From contig JADIZZ010000020.1 of NCBI GenBank assembly GCA_016704535.1, positions 1-64,000 of the forward strand: a stretch of DNA of 64,000 nucleotides, given 5' to 3'. The stretch comes from Betaproteobacteria bacterium (GTDB lineage Bacteria > Pseudomonadota > Gammaproteobacteria > Burkholderiales > Burkholderiaceae_C). Positions 1-7,696 of this stretch are shown in pieces. The position numbers and the translations under genes were made by a program. Position 1 is the first letter of the stretch; the number at the start of each line of letters is the position of its first letter. A model generated the notes under the pieces. It saw nothing but the letters and a program-made list of their open reading frames with translations, had not been told where the DNA came from and made no database searches.

Positions 1-1598
1 AATGTGGAAGAACTCCGTGCGCAGACGAGACGGGTCCTGGCCTGAAGCGAGCCGGTGCTTTGAGCGTGACGAGATCAGGTGATCAGGCGGTGGCTGGCGC
101 AGCGATGAAGCCGTGCTTTCGTAGCATCTTCAGCCAGCGCGGGGCGTTTCGGGCCACGCTCAGGGCTTCGTAGTCCACCGTCTTGTCCTGGTAGTGACTC
201 CCCTGCTGAGCATCGCGTATATCGTGCGCAACATGTTGGAGGCCCAGACGACGGACTTCTTGTGGCCCTTGCGGATGGCCAGCGAGTCGAACTTCGCCTT
301 GAGCGCACATCGCGTTCGCGCCGCAGCCTGCGCGAACTCGCACAACAGCCGGCGCCCAGGCATTGCCGCGCCGGATGCGCCCGCTCTTGCGTTTGCCCCG
401 CGCTCTCGTTGTTGCCCGGGCAGATGCCCACCCGCGAGGCCAGCCCGCTCGGTGCTGCCGAAGATGGACATGTCCGCGCCGATCTCCCCAGCAGCATGGC
501 CGCGCCCTGCGGGTCGATGCCAGGGATGGTCTGCAGCAATCGCAGTTGCGGCTCGTAGGCCTTCAGGCCCTGCAGCAGCCGCGCGTCCAGCCGTGCGATG
601 CGCTGCTCGATCTGCTCGATGTGCTCCAGGATCTCTTCGGCCACGAAGCGGTGCACGTCCGCTGAACTGCTCGGTGCTCAAGGCCTCGAACAACTCTTCT
701 CGACTGGCCCGCAGCCGGCCCTTGCAGTCCAGCACCTCGTGCATGGAGCTTGTCCGCGATCAGCGCCTTGACCTTGGCCCGCGCGCTGGCGCCGGATGTC
801 GGCTACCACCACGTTGATGCGGATGCCCGCGTCCCCAGCACCTTGAGCAGTCGGTTCTTCTCGGCGCTGCACATGCCCCCCAACTTCTGGCGCTGGCGCG
901 CCACCAGGCGAAACTGGCGCATCAGCAGCGGCGGGATGAACGGGCGCGCGCGCAGCCACCCGGCCCTGGCCAGCGTGGCCAGCCACTGGGCATCGGCCAT
1001 ATCGGTCTTGCGCCCGGGTACGGCCCTTGACGTGCCGGGCGTTGACCCTCCACGCGGTGATGCCCACCGCCTCCAGTGCCGCAAACGGGCTCTTCCAGTA
1101 CACGCCCGTGCTCTCCATCACCACCACCTCGGGCCTGATCTGCAGCGCCCACTGCGCCAGGAGCGCGTCGGTCGCGCTGAGGCCCCGAAGTCTTGTTGGT
1201 CACCTCCACCCGTCCGTCGTCGTGTTCGACGACGCAGCAGACGGTGATCTTGGCCTGGTGTTACGTCCAGCGCAATGACGCTTGTGCAAGGGGTCAAATC
1301 CATCTTCGGCTCTCCTGCGGCTCGAACAACAATCACAAGCGTGCGGGGCCGCGTAGGCGCCGCCGACCAACGGCCTGCCGGGCATGCCCGGCGGCTCTCT
1401 TTAATGTGGGCTGTCAGCCGCAACCCAGCGATGGGTTACGACCGCAGAGCAATCCTGGGTACAGTGGTCGGCAGCGGGTCAGGGTTAGCCTATCGCGGTC
1501 ACGATGCCATCAAAACTTTGACCGGCCTCTACCCACGATGCCCCGCACACCCCACAGTCTCTTCCATCATCCAGGGTGTACCAGGCGGCTCATGATGG
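1..1598. mobile_element. IS110-type insertion sequence, copy 1
   Basis: This segment is nearly identical over its whole length to 2805-4404. It carries a frameshifted IS110-family transposase on the minus strand, with about 295 bp of non-coding DNA between the transposase start and the right end. The right boundary is set by the attC tail that follows at 1599-1616, exactly as in the second copy. The left boundary coincides with base 1 of the window, so the DNA to its left is not visible. It differs from copy 2 mostly by single-base insertions and deletions. By analogy with copy 2 it interrupts an attC site whose left part lies outside the window. Confidence 0.85.
83..1303 (-). pseudogene. IS110-family transposase (DEDD recombinase), frameshifted, copy 1
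   Basis: The reading begins with MDLTP at 1303 and ends after the residues RKHGFIAAPATA at 83, so an intact product would be about 406 residues, the usual IS110 length. Conserved pieces are split over all three minus-strand frames: VVMESTGVYWKSPF (Rnase H-like DEDD domain), RKTDMADAQWLA, LLQTIPGID and WVGICPGNNESAG (transposase_20 helix-hairpin region with catalytic serine area), and YQDKTVDYEAL at the C-terminus. At least six single-base indels break it. Where it differs from copy 2 the two copies usually have different lesions, and combining them restores an open frame. As written it cannot encode a full protein. Confidence 0.85.
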
Positions 1599-1616
1599 TT
1601 AGCTCGAACGTTAGGC
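1599..1616 (+). repeat. attC 3' end remnant (right side of IS copy 1)
   Basis: The sequence TTAGCTCGAACGTTAGGC is the same 3' terminus found in the other attC sites of this array. It includes the R' core GTTAGGC, where cassette crossover would occur between G and TT. The rest of the site has been displaced leftwards out of view by the insertion sequence. Confidence 0.8.
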
Positions 1617-1691
1617 AGCACAGAACAAAGTCCTTCCCGACCCCACCTGAGTTCAACCCCAGGAGAGCCATAGTGCTTCAGCTCAAGCCAC

Positions 1692-2042
1692 TTGACGAGC
1701 GTCCCGATCTTTCAGCAGATCAATACCGACGTCTCGCCGGTCATCCTGGTCAACATATTTCATGTGGCTGAGGCCGACATCCCAGCGTTGATGAAGGCCT
1801 GGGAAGCGGACGCGAACTGGATGAAGAAGCAACCTGGCTACATCTCCACGCAGCTGCATCAGGGAATCGCCGGCAGCAATGCATTCATGAACTACGCACT
1901 TTGGGAGTCCGTCGCACACTTCCGCGCGGCATTCACGCACCCAGAGTTCACAGACGCACTGAGCCACTATCCATCCTCAGCCGTGGCGTCACCGCATCTC
2001 TTCACCCGGCTCACCGTCCCGAATCTCTGCGTTGGCCCTTAG
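1692..2042 (+). CDS. Antibiotic biosynthesis monooxygenase (ABM) domain protein, integron cassette
   Basis: A 116-residue protein with a TTG start. It contains the ABM ferredoxin-like fold pattern: a first strand VSPVILVNIFHV, a helix with MKAWEADANWMKKQPGYISTQLH, and NYALWESVAHFRAAF followed by HPEF. ABM proteins are small dimeric barrels that oxidise or bind quinones and related small aromatics, but the substrate cannot be told from sequence. It is the only gene of cassette 1, lying between the attC remnant ending at 1616 and the attC starting at 2090. No ATG lies in a suitable place; the TTG is chosen because it begins the conserved fold with a short lead. Cassette genes are often expressed from an upstream integron promoter, which is not visible here. 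Confidence 0.7.
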   Translation: MTSVPIFQQINTDVSPVILVNIFHVAEADIPALMKAWEADANWMKKQPGYISTQLHQGIAGSNAFMNYALWESVAHFRAAFTHPEFTDALSHYPSSAVASPHLFTRLTVPNLCVGP

Positions 2043-2089
2043 CCGCCGTGGCTACAGAGAATCCAACACGCCAGCATGCGCCCAGTGCT

Positions 2090-2218
2090 GCCTAACCCCT
2101 AGCTCAAACGGAGCGCCAGCGGCAGGCCGCCTTGGCCCGGCCTGAGGTACGCGGTACATTTTCTCAGCCCGGGCCAAGGCGGCCTGCCGCTGGCTCCCGC
2201 TTAGCTCGAACGTTAGGC
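2090..2218 (+). repeat. attC recombination site
   Basis: It starts with R'' GCCTAAC and ends with R' GTTAGGC. Between them the two halves form a long imperfect inverted repeat (arms around GGCAGGCCGCCTTGGCCCGG and its complement) with an asymmetric spacer near the right end (TTAGCTCGAAC). This is the fold expected for the single-stranded substrate of an integron integrase. It ends cassette 1 and precedes the GNAT cassette. Confidence 0.88.
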
Positions 2219-2235
2219 CCCGCAACTCAGCCCTC

Positions 2236-2700
2236 ATGCTCTCCGTCCGGCCTCTATCCCAACAGCCCACGCTGAAGCCATTGGTCAGTTCCTGGCTTCT
2301 GTCCGAGTGGCCCACTTGGTACGGTGAAGGTGGCGAAGGCAACCTCGAAGGCGACATTGAAGCCTTCGCCGCATCGGAGCATCAGCTTCCAGTCGGGCTT
2401 GTCGCCTTCCTCGGCGAGACTCCCATCGCATTTGGCTCACTGAAGCGCGAATCCATCAAGTCGCACCCGCATCTGTTTCCTTGGGCCGCTTCTGGCTACG
2501 TGTTGCCGGTTCACCGAGGTCAGGGCGTCGGCGCCTTCTTGCTTCGTGGCCTCAGCGCTCAGGCCCACAGGCTTGGTTACCAGCAGGTCTACTGCGGCAC
2601 GAGCACAGCAACAAGTCTTCTTGTTCGCGCAGGCTGGCACGTCGTTGAGCAAGTTCAACATGTGGGCAAGCCGCTCACCATCTTCCGCAGCGGGGCCTGA
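2236..2700 (+). CDS. GNAT family N-acetyltransferase, integron cassette
   Basis: A 154-residue protein with the GNAT fold. Motif A is visible as YVLPVHRGQGVGAFLL (the R/Q-x-x-G-x-G pyrophosphate-binding loop for acetyl-CoA), followed by a helix and a strand reading GYQQVYCGT, and a C-terminal LVRAGWHVVEQV that is typical of motif B. It would transfer acetyl from acetyl-CoA to an amine; the acceptor is unknown. The ATG lies 17 bases after the preceding attC core, which is normal for cassettes, and the stop overlaps the start of the next attC. Acetyltransferases are among the commonest integron cargo. Confidence 0.8.
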   Translation: MLSVRPLSQQPTLKPLVSSWLLSEWPTWYGEGGEGNLEGDIEAFAASEHQLPVGLVAFLGETPIAFGSLKRESIKSHPHLFPWAASGYVLPVHRGQGVGAFLLRGLSAQAHRLGYQQVYCGTSTATSLLVRAGWHVVEQVQHVGKPLTIFRSGA

Positions 2701-2804
2701 CCCCTCGCTCAGGCTGAGGCCCAACGGCGTGCCACCAGGCCCGCGAGGCCGTGCTGTTTATCATCAGCCTCGCGGGCCTGGCGTCACACCGTCGGTCCCA
2801 GCTT
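2695..2804 (+). repeat. attC site, left part (interrupted by IS110-type element)
   Basis: The site opens with a variant core GCCTGAC at the end of the GNAT gene and runs through paired arms (GGCCCGCGAGGC and its complement) to CCCAGCTT. The rest, AGCTCGAACGTTAGGC, resumes at 4405-4421 after the insertion sequence. Joining the two parts gives an attC like the others in the array. Confidence 0.85.
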
Positions 2805-2887
2805 AATGTGGAAGAACTCCGTGCGCAGACGAGACAGGTCCTGGCCTGAAGCGAGCCGGTGCTTTGAGCGTGACGAAGATCAGGTGA

Positions 2888-4111
2888 TCAGGCGGTGGCT
2901 GGCGCAGCGATGAAGCCGTGCTTTCGCAGCATCTTCAGCCAGCGCGGGGCGTTTCGGGCCACGCTCAGGGCTTCGTAGTCCACCGTCTTGTCCTGGTAGT
3001 GACTCCCGTGCTGAGCATCGCGTATATCGTGCGCAGCATCTTGTGGCCCAGAGCCACGACGGACTTCTTGTGGCCCTTGCGGATGGCCAGCGAGTCGAAC
3101 TTCGCCTTGAGCGCACATCGCGTTCGCGCCGCAGCCTGCGCGAACTCGCACAACAGCCGGCGCACCCAGGCATTGCCGCGCCGGATGCGCCCGCTCTTGC
3201 GTTTGCCCGCGCTCTCGTTGTTGCCCGGGCAGATGCCCACCCACGAGGCCAGCCGCTCGGTGCTGCCGAAGATGGACATGTCCGCGCCGATCTCCACCAG
3301 CAGCATGGCCGCGCCCTGCAGGTCGATGCCAGGGATGGTCTGCAGCAATCGCAGTTGCGGCTCGTAGGCCTTCAGGCCCTGCAGCAGCCGCGCGTCCAGC
3401 CGTGCGATGCGCTGCTCGATCTGCTCGATGTGCTGCAGGATCTCTTCGGCCACGAAGCGGTGCCGTCGCTGAACTGCTCGGTGCTCAAGGCCTCGAACAA
3501 CTCTTCTCGACTGGCCCGCAGCCGGCCCTTGCAGTCCAGCACCTCGTGCATGGGCTTGTCCGCGATCAGCGCCTTGACCATGGCCCGCGCGCTGGCGCCA
3601 TGGATGTCGGCTACCACCACGTTGATGCGGATGCCCGCGTCCACCAGCACCTTGAGCAGTCGGTTCTTCTCGGCGCTGCACATGCCCACCAACTTCTGGC
3701 GCTGGCGCGCCACCAGGCGAAGCTGGCGCATCAGCAGCGGCGGGATGAACGACGCGCGCAGCAGCCCGGCCCTGGCCAGCGTGGCCAGCCACTGGGCATC
3801 GGCCATGTCAGTCTTGCGCCCGGGTACGGCCTTGACGTGCCGGGCGTTGACCACCCACGCGGTGATGCCCACCGCCTCCAGTGCCGCAAACGGGCTCTTC
3901 CAGTACACGCCCGTGCTCTCCATCACCACCACCTCGGCCTGATCTGCAGCGCCCACTGCGCCAGGGCGCGTCGGTCGCGCTTGAAGGCCCCGAAGTCTTG
4001 CTTGGTCACCTCCACCCGTCCGTCGTCGTGTTCGACGACGGAGCAGGCGGTGATCTTGGCCTGGTGTACGTCCAGCGCAATGACGCGCTTGTGCAAAGGG
4101 GTCAAATCCAT
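2888..4111 (-). pseudogene. IS110-family transposase (DEDD recombinase), frameshifted, copy 2
   Basis: The protein starts at MDLTPLHKRVIALDVHQ (4111; the D of ALDVH is the first DEDD acidic residue) and ends APATA at 2888. Three frame breaks are evident. One, near 3932, loses a base that copy 1 retains (GGCC against GGGCC). A second is near 3464 and a third near 3006. Between the breaks the protein is well preserved: VVMESTGVYW, RKTDMADAQWLATLA, LLQTIPGIDLQGAAMLL, ASWVGICPGNNESAGKRKSGRIRRG and KTVDYEALSVARNAPRW. The full frame would be about 406 residues. Either the gene is dead or the sequence has errors; see the related finding. Confidence 0.85.
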
Positions 4112-4404
4112 CTTCGGCTCTCCTGCAGCTTGAACAACAATCACAAGCGTGCGGGGCCGCGTAGGTGCCGCCGACCAACGGCCTGCCGGGCATGCCCGGC
4201 GGCTCTCTTTAATGTGGGCTGTCAGCCGCAACCCAGCGATGGGTTACGACCGCAGGCAATCCTGGGTACGAGTGGTCGGCAGCGGGTCAGGTTAGCTATC
4301 GCGGTCACGATGCCATCAAAACTTTGACCGGCCTCTACCCACGATGCCCCGCACACCCCACAGTCTCTTCCATCATCCAGGGTGTACCAGGCGGCTCATG
4401 ATGG
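4112..4404 (-). other. Long non-coding leader of the IS110-type element (candidate bridge-RNA region)
   Basis: About 293 bp lie between the transposase start and the element's end, against only 83 bp on the other side. The stretch holds perfect or near-perfect hairpins: GCCGGGCATGCCCGGC at 4185-4200 and AACCCAGCGATGGGTT at 4230-4245. At 4290-4297 it contains GGTTAGCT, the same 8 bases that span the right IS-attC junction. In IS110 elements the non-coding end upstream of the recombinase is known to encode a bridge RNA whose loops pair with donor and target DNA. Assigning that role here is inference; no RNA was observed. Confidence 0.35.
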
Positions 4405-4421
4405 TTAGCTCGAACGTTAGG
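4405..4421 (+). repeat. attC site, right part after IS copy 2
   Basis: It reads TTAGCTCGAACGTTAGG followed by C, including the R' core GTTAGGC. It completes the attC that begins at 2695 and marks the entry point of the VOC cassette. Confidence 0.85.
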
Positions 4422-4437
4422 CGCCACAGGAAACACT

Positions 4438-4806
4438 ATGCCGAATCTACGTGTCACCGAAGTCAAGGCTTTCGTTCCGGCCAAAGACTTCGAGCTCTCG
4501 AAGCGCTTCTATCAAGACCTCGGCTTCGCCATGGCATCCGAAGGTGGAGGCGTCGCGTACTTCCACCACGACCATGCCAGTTTCTTGCTTCAGGACTTCT
4601 GTGTTGACGAACACATCCGGAACTTCATGATGCACCTGCTCGTGGAGAACGTAGATGATTGGCACCAGAAGATCGCAGAGTCAGGACTCGCAGAGAAATA
4701 CAAAGTCGAAGTCGGCCCGGTTGAACTACAACCCTGGAGAATGCGGGACTTCACGCTCTTCGATCCTTCGGGAGTCTTGTGGCGCATCGCACAGAATGTG
4801 AACTAG
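4438..4806 (+). CDS. VOC/glyoxalase-superfamily protein, integron cassette
   Basis: A 122-residue single-domain protein of the vicinal oxygen chelate superfamily (glyoxalase / bleomycin-resistance-like). The paired beta-alpha-beta-beta-beta units are visible: VTEVKAFVPAKDFELSKRFYQDLGF at the start, then MHLLVENVDDWHQKI in the second half and a C-terminal MRDFTLFDPSGVLWRI, the usual FxDPxGxxW closing motif. Such proteins may bind a metal and open, isomerise or sequester small molecules; some cassette members give bleomycin resistance. Metal ligands are not complete enough to predict chemistry. The ATG sits 17 bp after the attC core, and the gene is followed by an attC at 4871. Confidence 0.75.
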   Translation: MPNLRVTEVKAFVPAKDFELSKRFYQDLGFAMASEGGGVAYFHHDHASFLLQDFCVDEHIRNFMMHLLVENVDDWHQKIAESGLAEKYKVEVGPVELQPWRMRDFTLFDPSGVLWRIAQNVN

Positions 4807-4870
4807 TCGATCAGTCTCATCAATGGGCATGCCGTATGAATTCATCCCGTCCACCATCGTCGCCAGTGGC

Positions 4871-4996
4871 GCCTAACCCCTCACTCAAGCCGAGTCCCAA
4901 CGGCAAGCCACCGGGCCCGGTCTGTGGCGCGCTACATTCTCCACAGCCCGGGCCCGGTGCCTTCCCGCTGGTGCCGGCCTAGCTCGAACGTTAGGC
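4871..4996 (+). repeat. attC recombination site
   Basis: Bounded by GCCTAAC and GTTAGGC, 126 bp. The arms CACCGGGCCCGG and CCGGGCCCGGTG pair almost perfectly, and CAAGCCGA on the left matches the GCCGGCCTA box on the right. It ends the VOC cassette and precedes the DUF1697 cassette. Confidence 0.88.
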
Positions 4997-5074
4997 CACA
5001 CAGAATGCCCCGTTTCGTCGCATTGAACCGCCCCGGATTTTGAGGAGGCTCCTTCGATTGAGAATGGAGCCAAC

Positions 5075-5397
5075 ATGAGGAAGTCCCCGAAGTTTTCCCC
5101 GAGGTCCAGGAGCGTGCGGTGCGCATGGTCTTCGACGCCAAGGACCAGTACCCGTCGCAGTGGGCGGCGATCGAATCGATCGCCAGCAAGATCGGCTGCA
5201 CGGGCGAGACGCTGCGCAAGTGGGTGCGCCAGGGCGAGCGTGACAGCGGCGTGCGGCCAGGCCCGACGACCACCGAGCAGCTGCGCATCAAGGAGCTCGA
5301 GCGCGAGGTCCGCGAACTGCGCAAGACCAACGAGATCCTGAAGTTGGCCAGCGCGTATTTCGCCCAGGCGGAGTTCGACCGCCAGCTCAAGAAGTGA
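5075..5397 (+). CDS. IS3-family transposase OrfA (helix-turn-helix), N-terminus frameshifted
   Basis: OrfA binds the element's ends. The body reads VRMVFDAKDQYPSQWAAIESIASKIGCTGETLRKWVRQ (a helix-turn-helix of the transposase_8 type), followed by a leucine-zipper-like stretch IKELEREVRELRKTNEILKLASAYFAQAEFD. The natural start ATGAGGAAG at 5075 is out of frame with this body: the conserved residues KFSPEVQERAVRMV are split by one missing base near 5103 (CCCCGAGG where CCCCGGAGG would keep frame). An internal ATG at 5119 still gives 92 residues. The stop overlaps the start of orfB, the arrangement used for programmed frameshifting in IS3 elements. Confidence 0.8.
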
Positions 5398-6332
5398 ACG
5401 CCTTCATCGACGAGCACCGCGCTCGTTGCGGGGTCGAGCCGATCTGCAGCGCGCTGCAAATCGCCCCGTCGGCGTACCGGCGCCACGCGGCGCGCCAGCG
5501 CGACCCGGCGCTGCTGCCTGCGCGAGCCCGGCGCGATGCGAACTTGCTGCCGCAGGTGCAGCGCGTATACGACCAGAACCTGCGGGTCTATGGCGCCGAC
5601 AAGGTCTGGCGGCAGCTCAGGCGCGAGGGTACGACCGTGGCGCGCTGCACGGTGGAGCGGCTGATGCGGCTGCGCGGGCTGCAAGGCGTGCGCCGAGGCA
5701 AGTCGGTGCGTACCACTGTGCCGGATACCAAGGCGGCGTGTCCGCTGGACCGGGTGAATCGGCAGTTCAAGGCCCAGCGGCCGAACCAGCTGTGGGTGGC
5801 CGACTTCACCTACGTCTCGACCTGGCAGGGCTTCGTGTACGTGGCCTTCGTCGTCGACGTCTTCGCGCGGCGTATCGTCGGCTGGCGGGTCAGCAGTTCG
5901 ATGCAGACCGACTTCGTGCTCGACGCGCTGGAGCAGGCGCTGTACGCGCGTCGGCGCGAGCGAGATGGCGAACTGGTGCATCACAGCGACCGCGGCTCGC
6001 AGTACGTCTCGATCCGCTACAGCGAGCGGCTGGCCGAGGCCGGCATCGAGCCCTCGGTGGGCAGCACCGGCGACAGCTACGACAACGCGCTGGCCGAGAC
6101 CATCAACGGGCTGTACAAGGCCGAGATCATCCACCGGCGCGGGCCCTGGAAGACGCGCGAGGCGGTCGAGCTGGCCACGCTGGAGTGGGCCTCGTGGTTC
6201 AACAACCATCGCCTGCCGGAACCCATCGGCTACATCCCGCCGGCCGAAGCCGAGGCAAACTACTGGCGCCAGCAAGCTCAGGCGTCGACCACAACCAAGG
6301 CTGCCAACTCGGCGGCGCTGCAGGAGGGTTGA
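5394..6332 (+). CDS. IS3-family transposase OrfB (DDE integrase)
   Basis: A 312-residue catalytic subunit. An HTH_21 region (residues about 40-100) precedes the rve integrase core. The DDE triad is visible: D in WVADFTYVSTWQGF, D in HHSDRGSQYVS, and E in DNALAETINGLYKAE, with the usual 35-residue spacing between the second D and E. The frame begins with GTG at 5394, overlapping the orfA stop by 4 bp, so it may be made alone or as an OrfAB fusion by ribosomal frameshifting. The frame is intact to its TGA. Confidence 0.9.
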   Translation: MNAFIDEHRARCGVEPICSALQIAPSAYRRHAARQRDPALLPARARRDANLLPQVQRVYDQNLRVYGADKVWRQLRREGTTVARCTVERLMRLRGLQGVRRGKSVRTTVPDTKAACPLDRVNRQFKAQRPNQLWVADFTYVSTWQGFVYVAFVVDVFARRIVGWRVSSSMQTDFVLDALEQALYARRRERDGELVHHSDRGSQYVSIRYSERLAEAGIEPSVGSTGDSYDNALAETINGLYKAEIIHRRGPWKTREAVELATLEWASWFNNHRLPEPIGYIPPAEAEANYWRQQAQASTTTKAANSAALQEG

Positions 6333-6996
6333 ACCATGGGTACATGGCCCAACCGGGGGCGCCTCCGGCGACCTGCGGGGGCTGGAGGAGAGGAAGACTG
6401 AACAGCAAATGCAGTCAGACCAGGTCGGTCTGACTCAAGCCAACAGGCCTCCTCGAAACCCGGTGCGGTTCACATTGCTTCGTGGTGTCAATGTCGGCAA
6501 AGGCAATCGTGTACCTATGGCCGAGTTCAAGGCAATGTTGGAGGGTCTTGGCTACACGGGCGTCGGCACCGTTCTCAACAGCGGCAACGCCGTTTTCACG
6601 AGTACGGGTCGGTCACCAAGCAAGCACGCCGCGTCTATCGCGGCAGCACTCCAACAGACGATGGGGGTCACTGCGCCGGTCATCGTCAAGTCAACTGCTG
6701 AGTTTTCTGCAGTCATCGGCGCTAGCCCAATCGACCCGCCAGACACAGACCACTCCAAGTATCTCGTTGCCTTTGCCGCTGAAGAGGAAGCGCTTCTCGC
6801 ACTCGCACCGCTTCAAGTACTTGCTCAAGCCCCGGAGCGCTTCGTCGTCACCAAGGTCGCAGCATTCCTGCACTGCCCAGCTGGACTCCTGGAAAGTCGC
6901 GTTGGCGCGGCGCTGCTCGGTAAGGCTGGCAAGCGCGTCACCACGCGCAATTGGGCCACTGTCCTCAAACTGTCCGCCCAGGCCGGCGCGAGTGTG

Positions 6997-7125
6997 GCCT
7001 AACCTCTCGCTCAGCCGGAGCACCAACGGCTGGCCACCAGGTCCGGTCTGTCAGTACGCGGTGAATTTTCGCCAGCCCGGGCCTGCCGTCCCACCGTCGG
7101 CGCCCGGTCAGCTCGAACGTTGGGC
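6997..7125 (+). repeat. attC recombination site
   Basis: It starts GCCTAAC, overlapping the DUF1697 stop codon, and ends with a variant core GTTGGGC. Arms around CCACCAGGTCCGG and CCGGGCCTGCCGTCC are less well matched than in the other sites. It ends the DUF1697 cassette. Confidence 0.85.
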
Positions 7126-7150
7126 ATCTTAAATACCACCTTTACCACCC

Positions 7151-7687
7151 ATGTATCAGTCAGTCCTACAGTTCTGGTATCACGAAATCGAGCCTGCGCA
7201 GTGGTGGAAGGTCGACCCGAGTTTCGATGAGTTGGTTGCCGAACGATTTGGCCGCATCCATCATAAAGCAGCAAGCGGAGAACTCTTCGAGTGGAGATCA
7301 ACTCCACAGGGTCGCCTTGCCGAAGTAATTGTTCTCGACCAGTTTTCTAGGAACATCTTCCGGAATGATCGGCGAGCCTTTGAGCATGACGCGCAGGCAC
7401 TCGCGTTGGCTCAAGAAGCTGTTGCTTCGGGAGCGGATAATCAGCTCACCCAAGAGGAACGTACTTTCCTCTATATGCCATATATGCACAGTGAGTCGCA
7501 GCTCATTCACGTAATCGCGGAAGAACTGTTTCGCAAGTATGCACCGAGAGGCAACTATGAATTCGAATTGCGCCATAAGGAAATAGTAGACCGCTTTGGT
7601 CGCTATCCTCATAGAAACACATTGCTGGGGCGCCAATCAACGCCTGAAGAGCTTCAGTTCTTAACAGAGCCAGGCTCACGATTCTAA
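7151..7687 (+). CDS. DUF924 family protein, integron cassette
   Basis: A 178-residue protein. The family hallmarks are clear: VLQFWYHEIEPAQWW at the N-terminus, the central LAEVIVLDQFSRNIFRNDRRAFEHDAQAL, and ERTFLYMPYMHSES followed by KEIVDRFGRYPHRN. DUF924 proteins are all-helical, TPR-like and of unknown function. Local base composition is more AT-rich than the chromosomal genes to the right, consistent with cassette origin. The ATG is 25 bp after the attC core, and the gene is followed directly by an attC at 7697. Confidence 0.85.
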   Translation: MYQSVLQFWYHEIEPAQWWKVDPSFDELVAERFGRIHHKAASGELFEWRSTPQGRLAEVIVLDQFSRNIFRNDRRAFEHDAQALALAQEAVASGADNQLTQEERTFLYMPYMHSESQLIHVIAEELFRKYAPRGNYEFELRHKEIVDRFGRYPHRNTLLGRQSTPEELQFLTEPGSRF

Positions 7688-7696
7688 AACCATGAT

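Larger units (their letters stand above)
2805..4404. mobile_element. IS110-type insertion sequence, copy 2, inserted in attC
   Basis: A 1600-bp element bounded by the two parts of one attC site. Its ends are AATGTGG on the left and CATGATGG on the right, with TT on both sides of the insertion (either a 2-bp duplication or part of the end). It has no long terminal inverted repeat that I can see, as is normal for the IS110 family. A subgroup of IS1111/IS110-family elements that targets attC sites is known in the literature, and this element behaves the same way. The copy at 1-1598 ends at the identical attC position. The transposase is read leftwards. Confidence 0.88.
5024..6472. mobile_element. 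IS3-family insertion sequence (1449 bp)
   Basis: The ends are imperfect inverted repeats: TGAACCGCCCCGGATTTTGA on the left and, reading inwards from the right end, TGAACCGCACCGGGTTTCGA. The trinucleotide CAT occurs directly on both sides (5021-5023 and 6473-6475), a target duplication of the size usual for IS3 elements. Inside are overlapping orfA and orfB on the + strand. Good preservation of the ends and duplication suggests a fairly recent insertion. Confidence 0.92.
5005..7002 (+). pseudogene. DUF1697 family protein, cassette gene split by an IS3-family element
   Basis: The start ATGCCCCGTTTCGTCGCAT lies at 5005-5023; the rest continues at 6473 after the insertion sequence. Removing the element and one copy of the CAT duplication gives an uninterrupted 181-residue frame beginning MPRFVALLRGVNVGKGNRVP, then MAEFKAMLEGLGYTGVGTVLNSGNAVF, which is the classic N-terminus of DUF1697 proteins (usual length about 180). 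The stop is in the attC at 6997. Function of DUF1697 is not known. The gene as it stands cannot be made, though precise excision would restore it. Confidence 0.88.
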
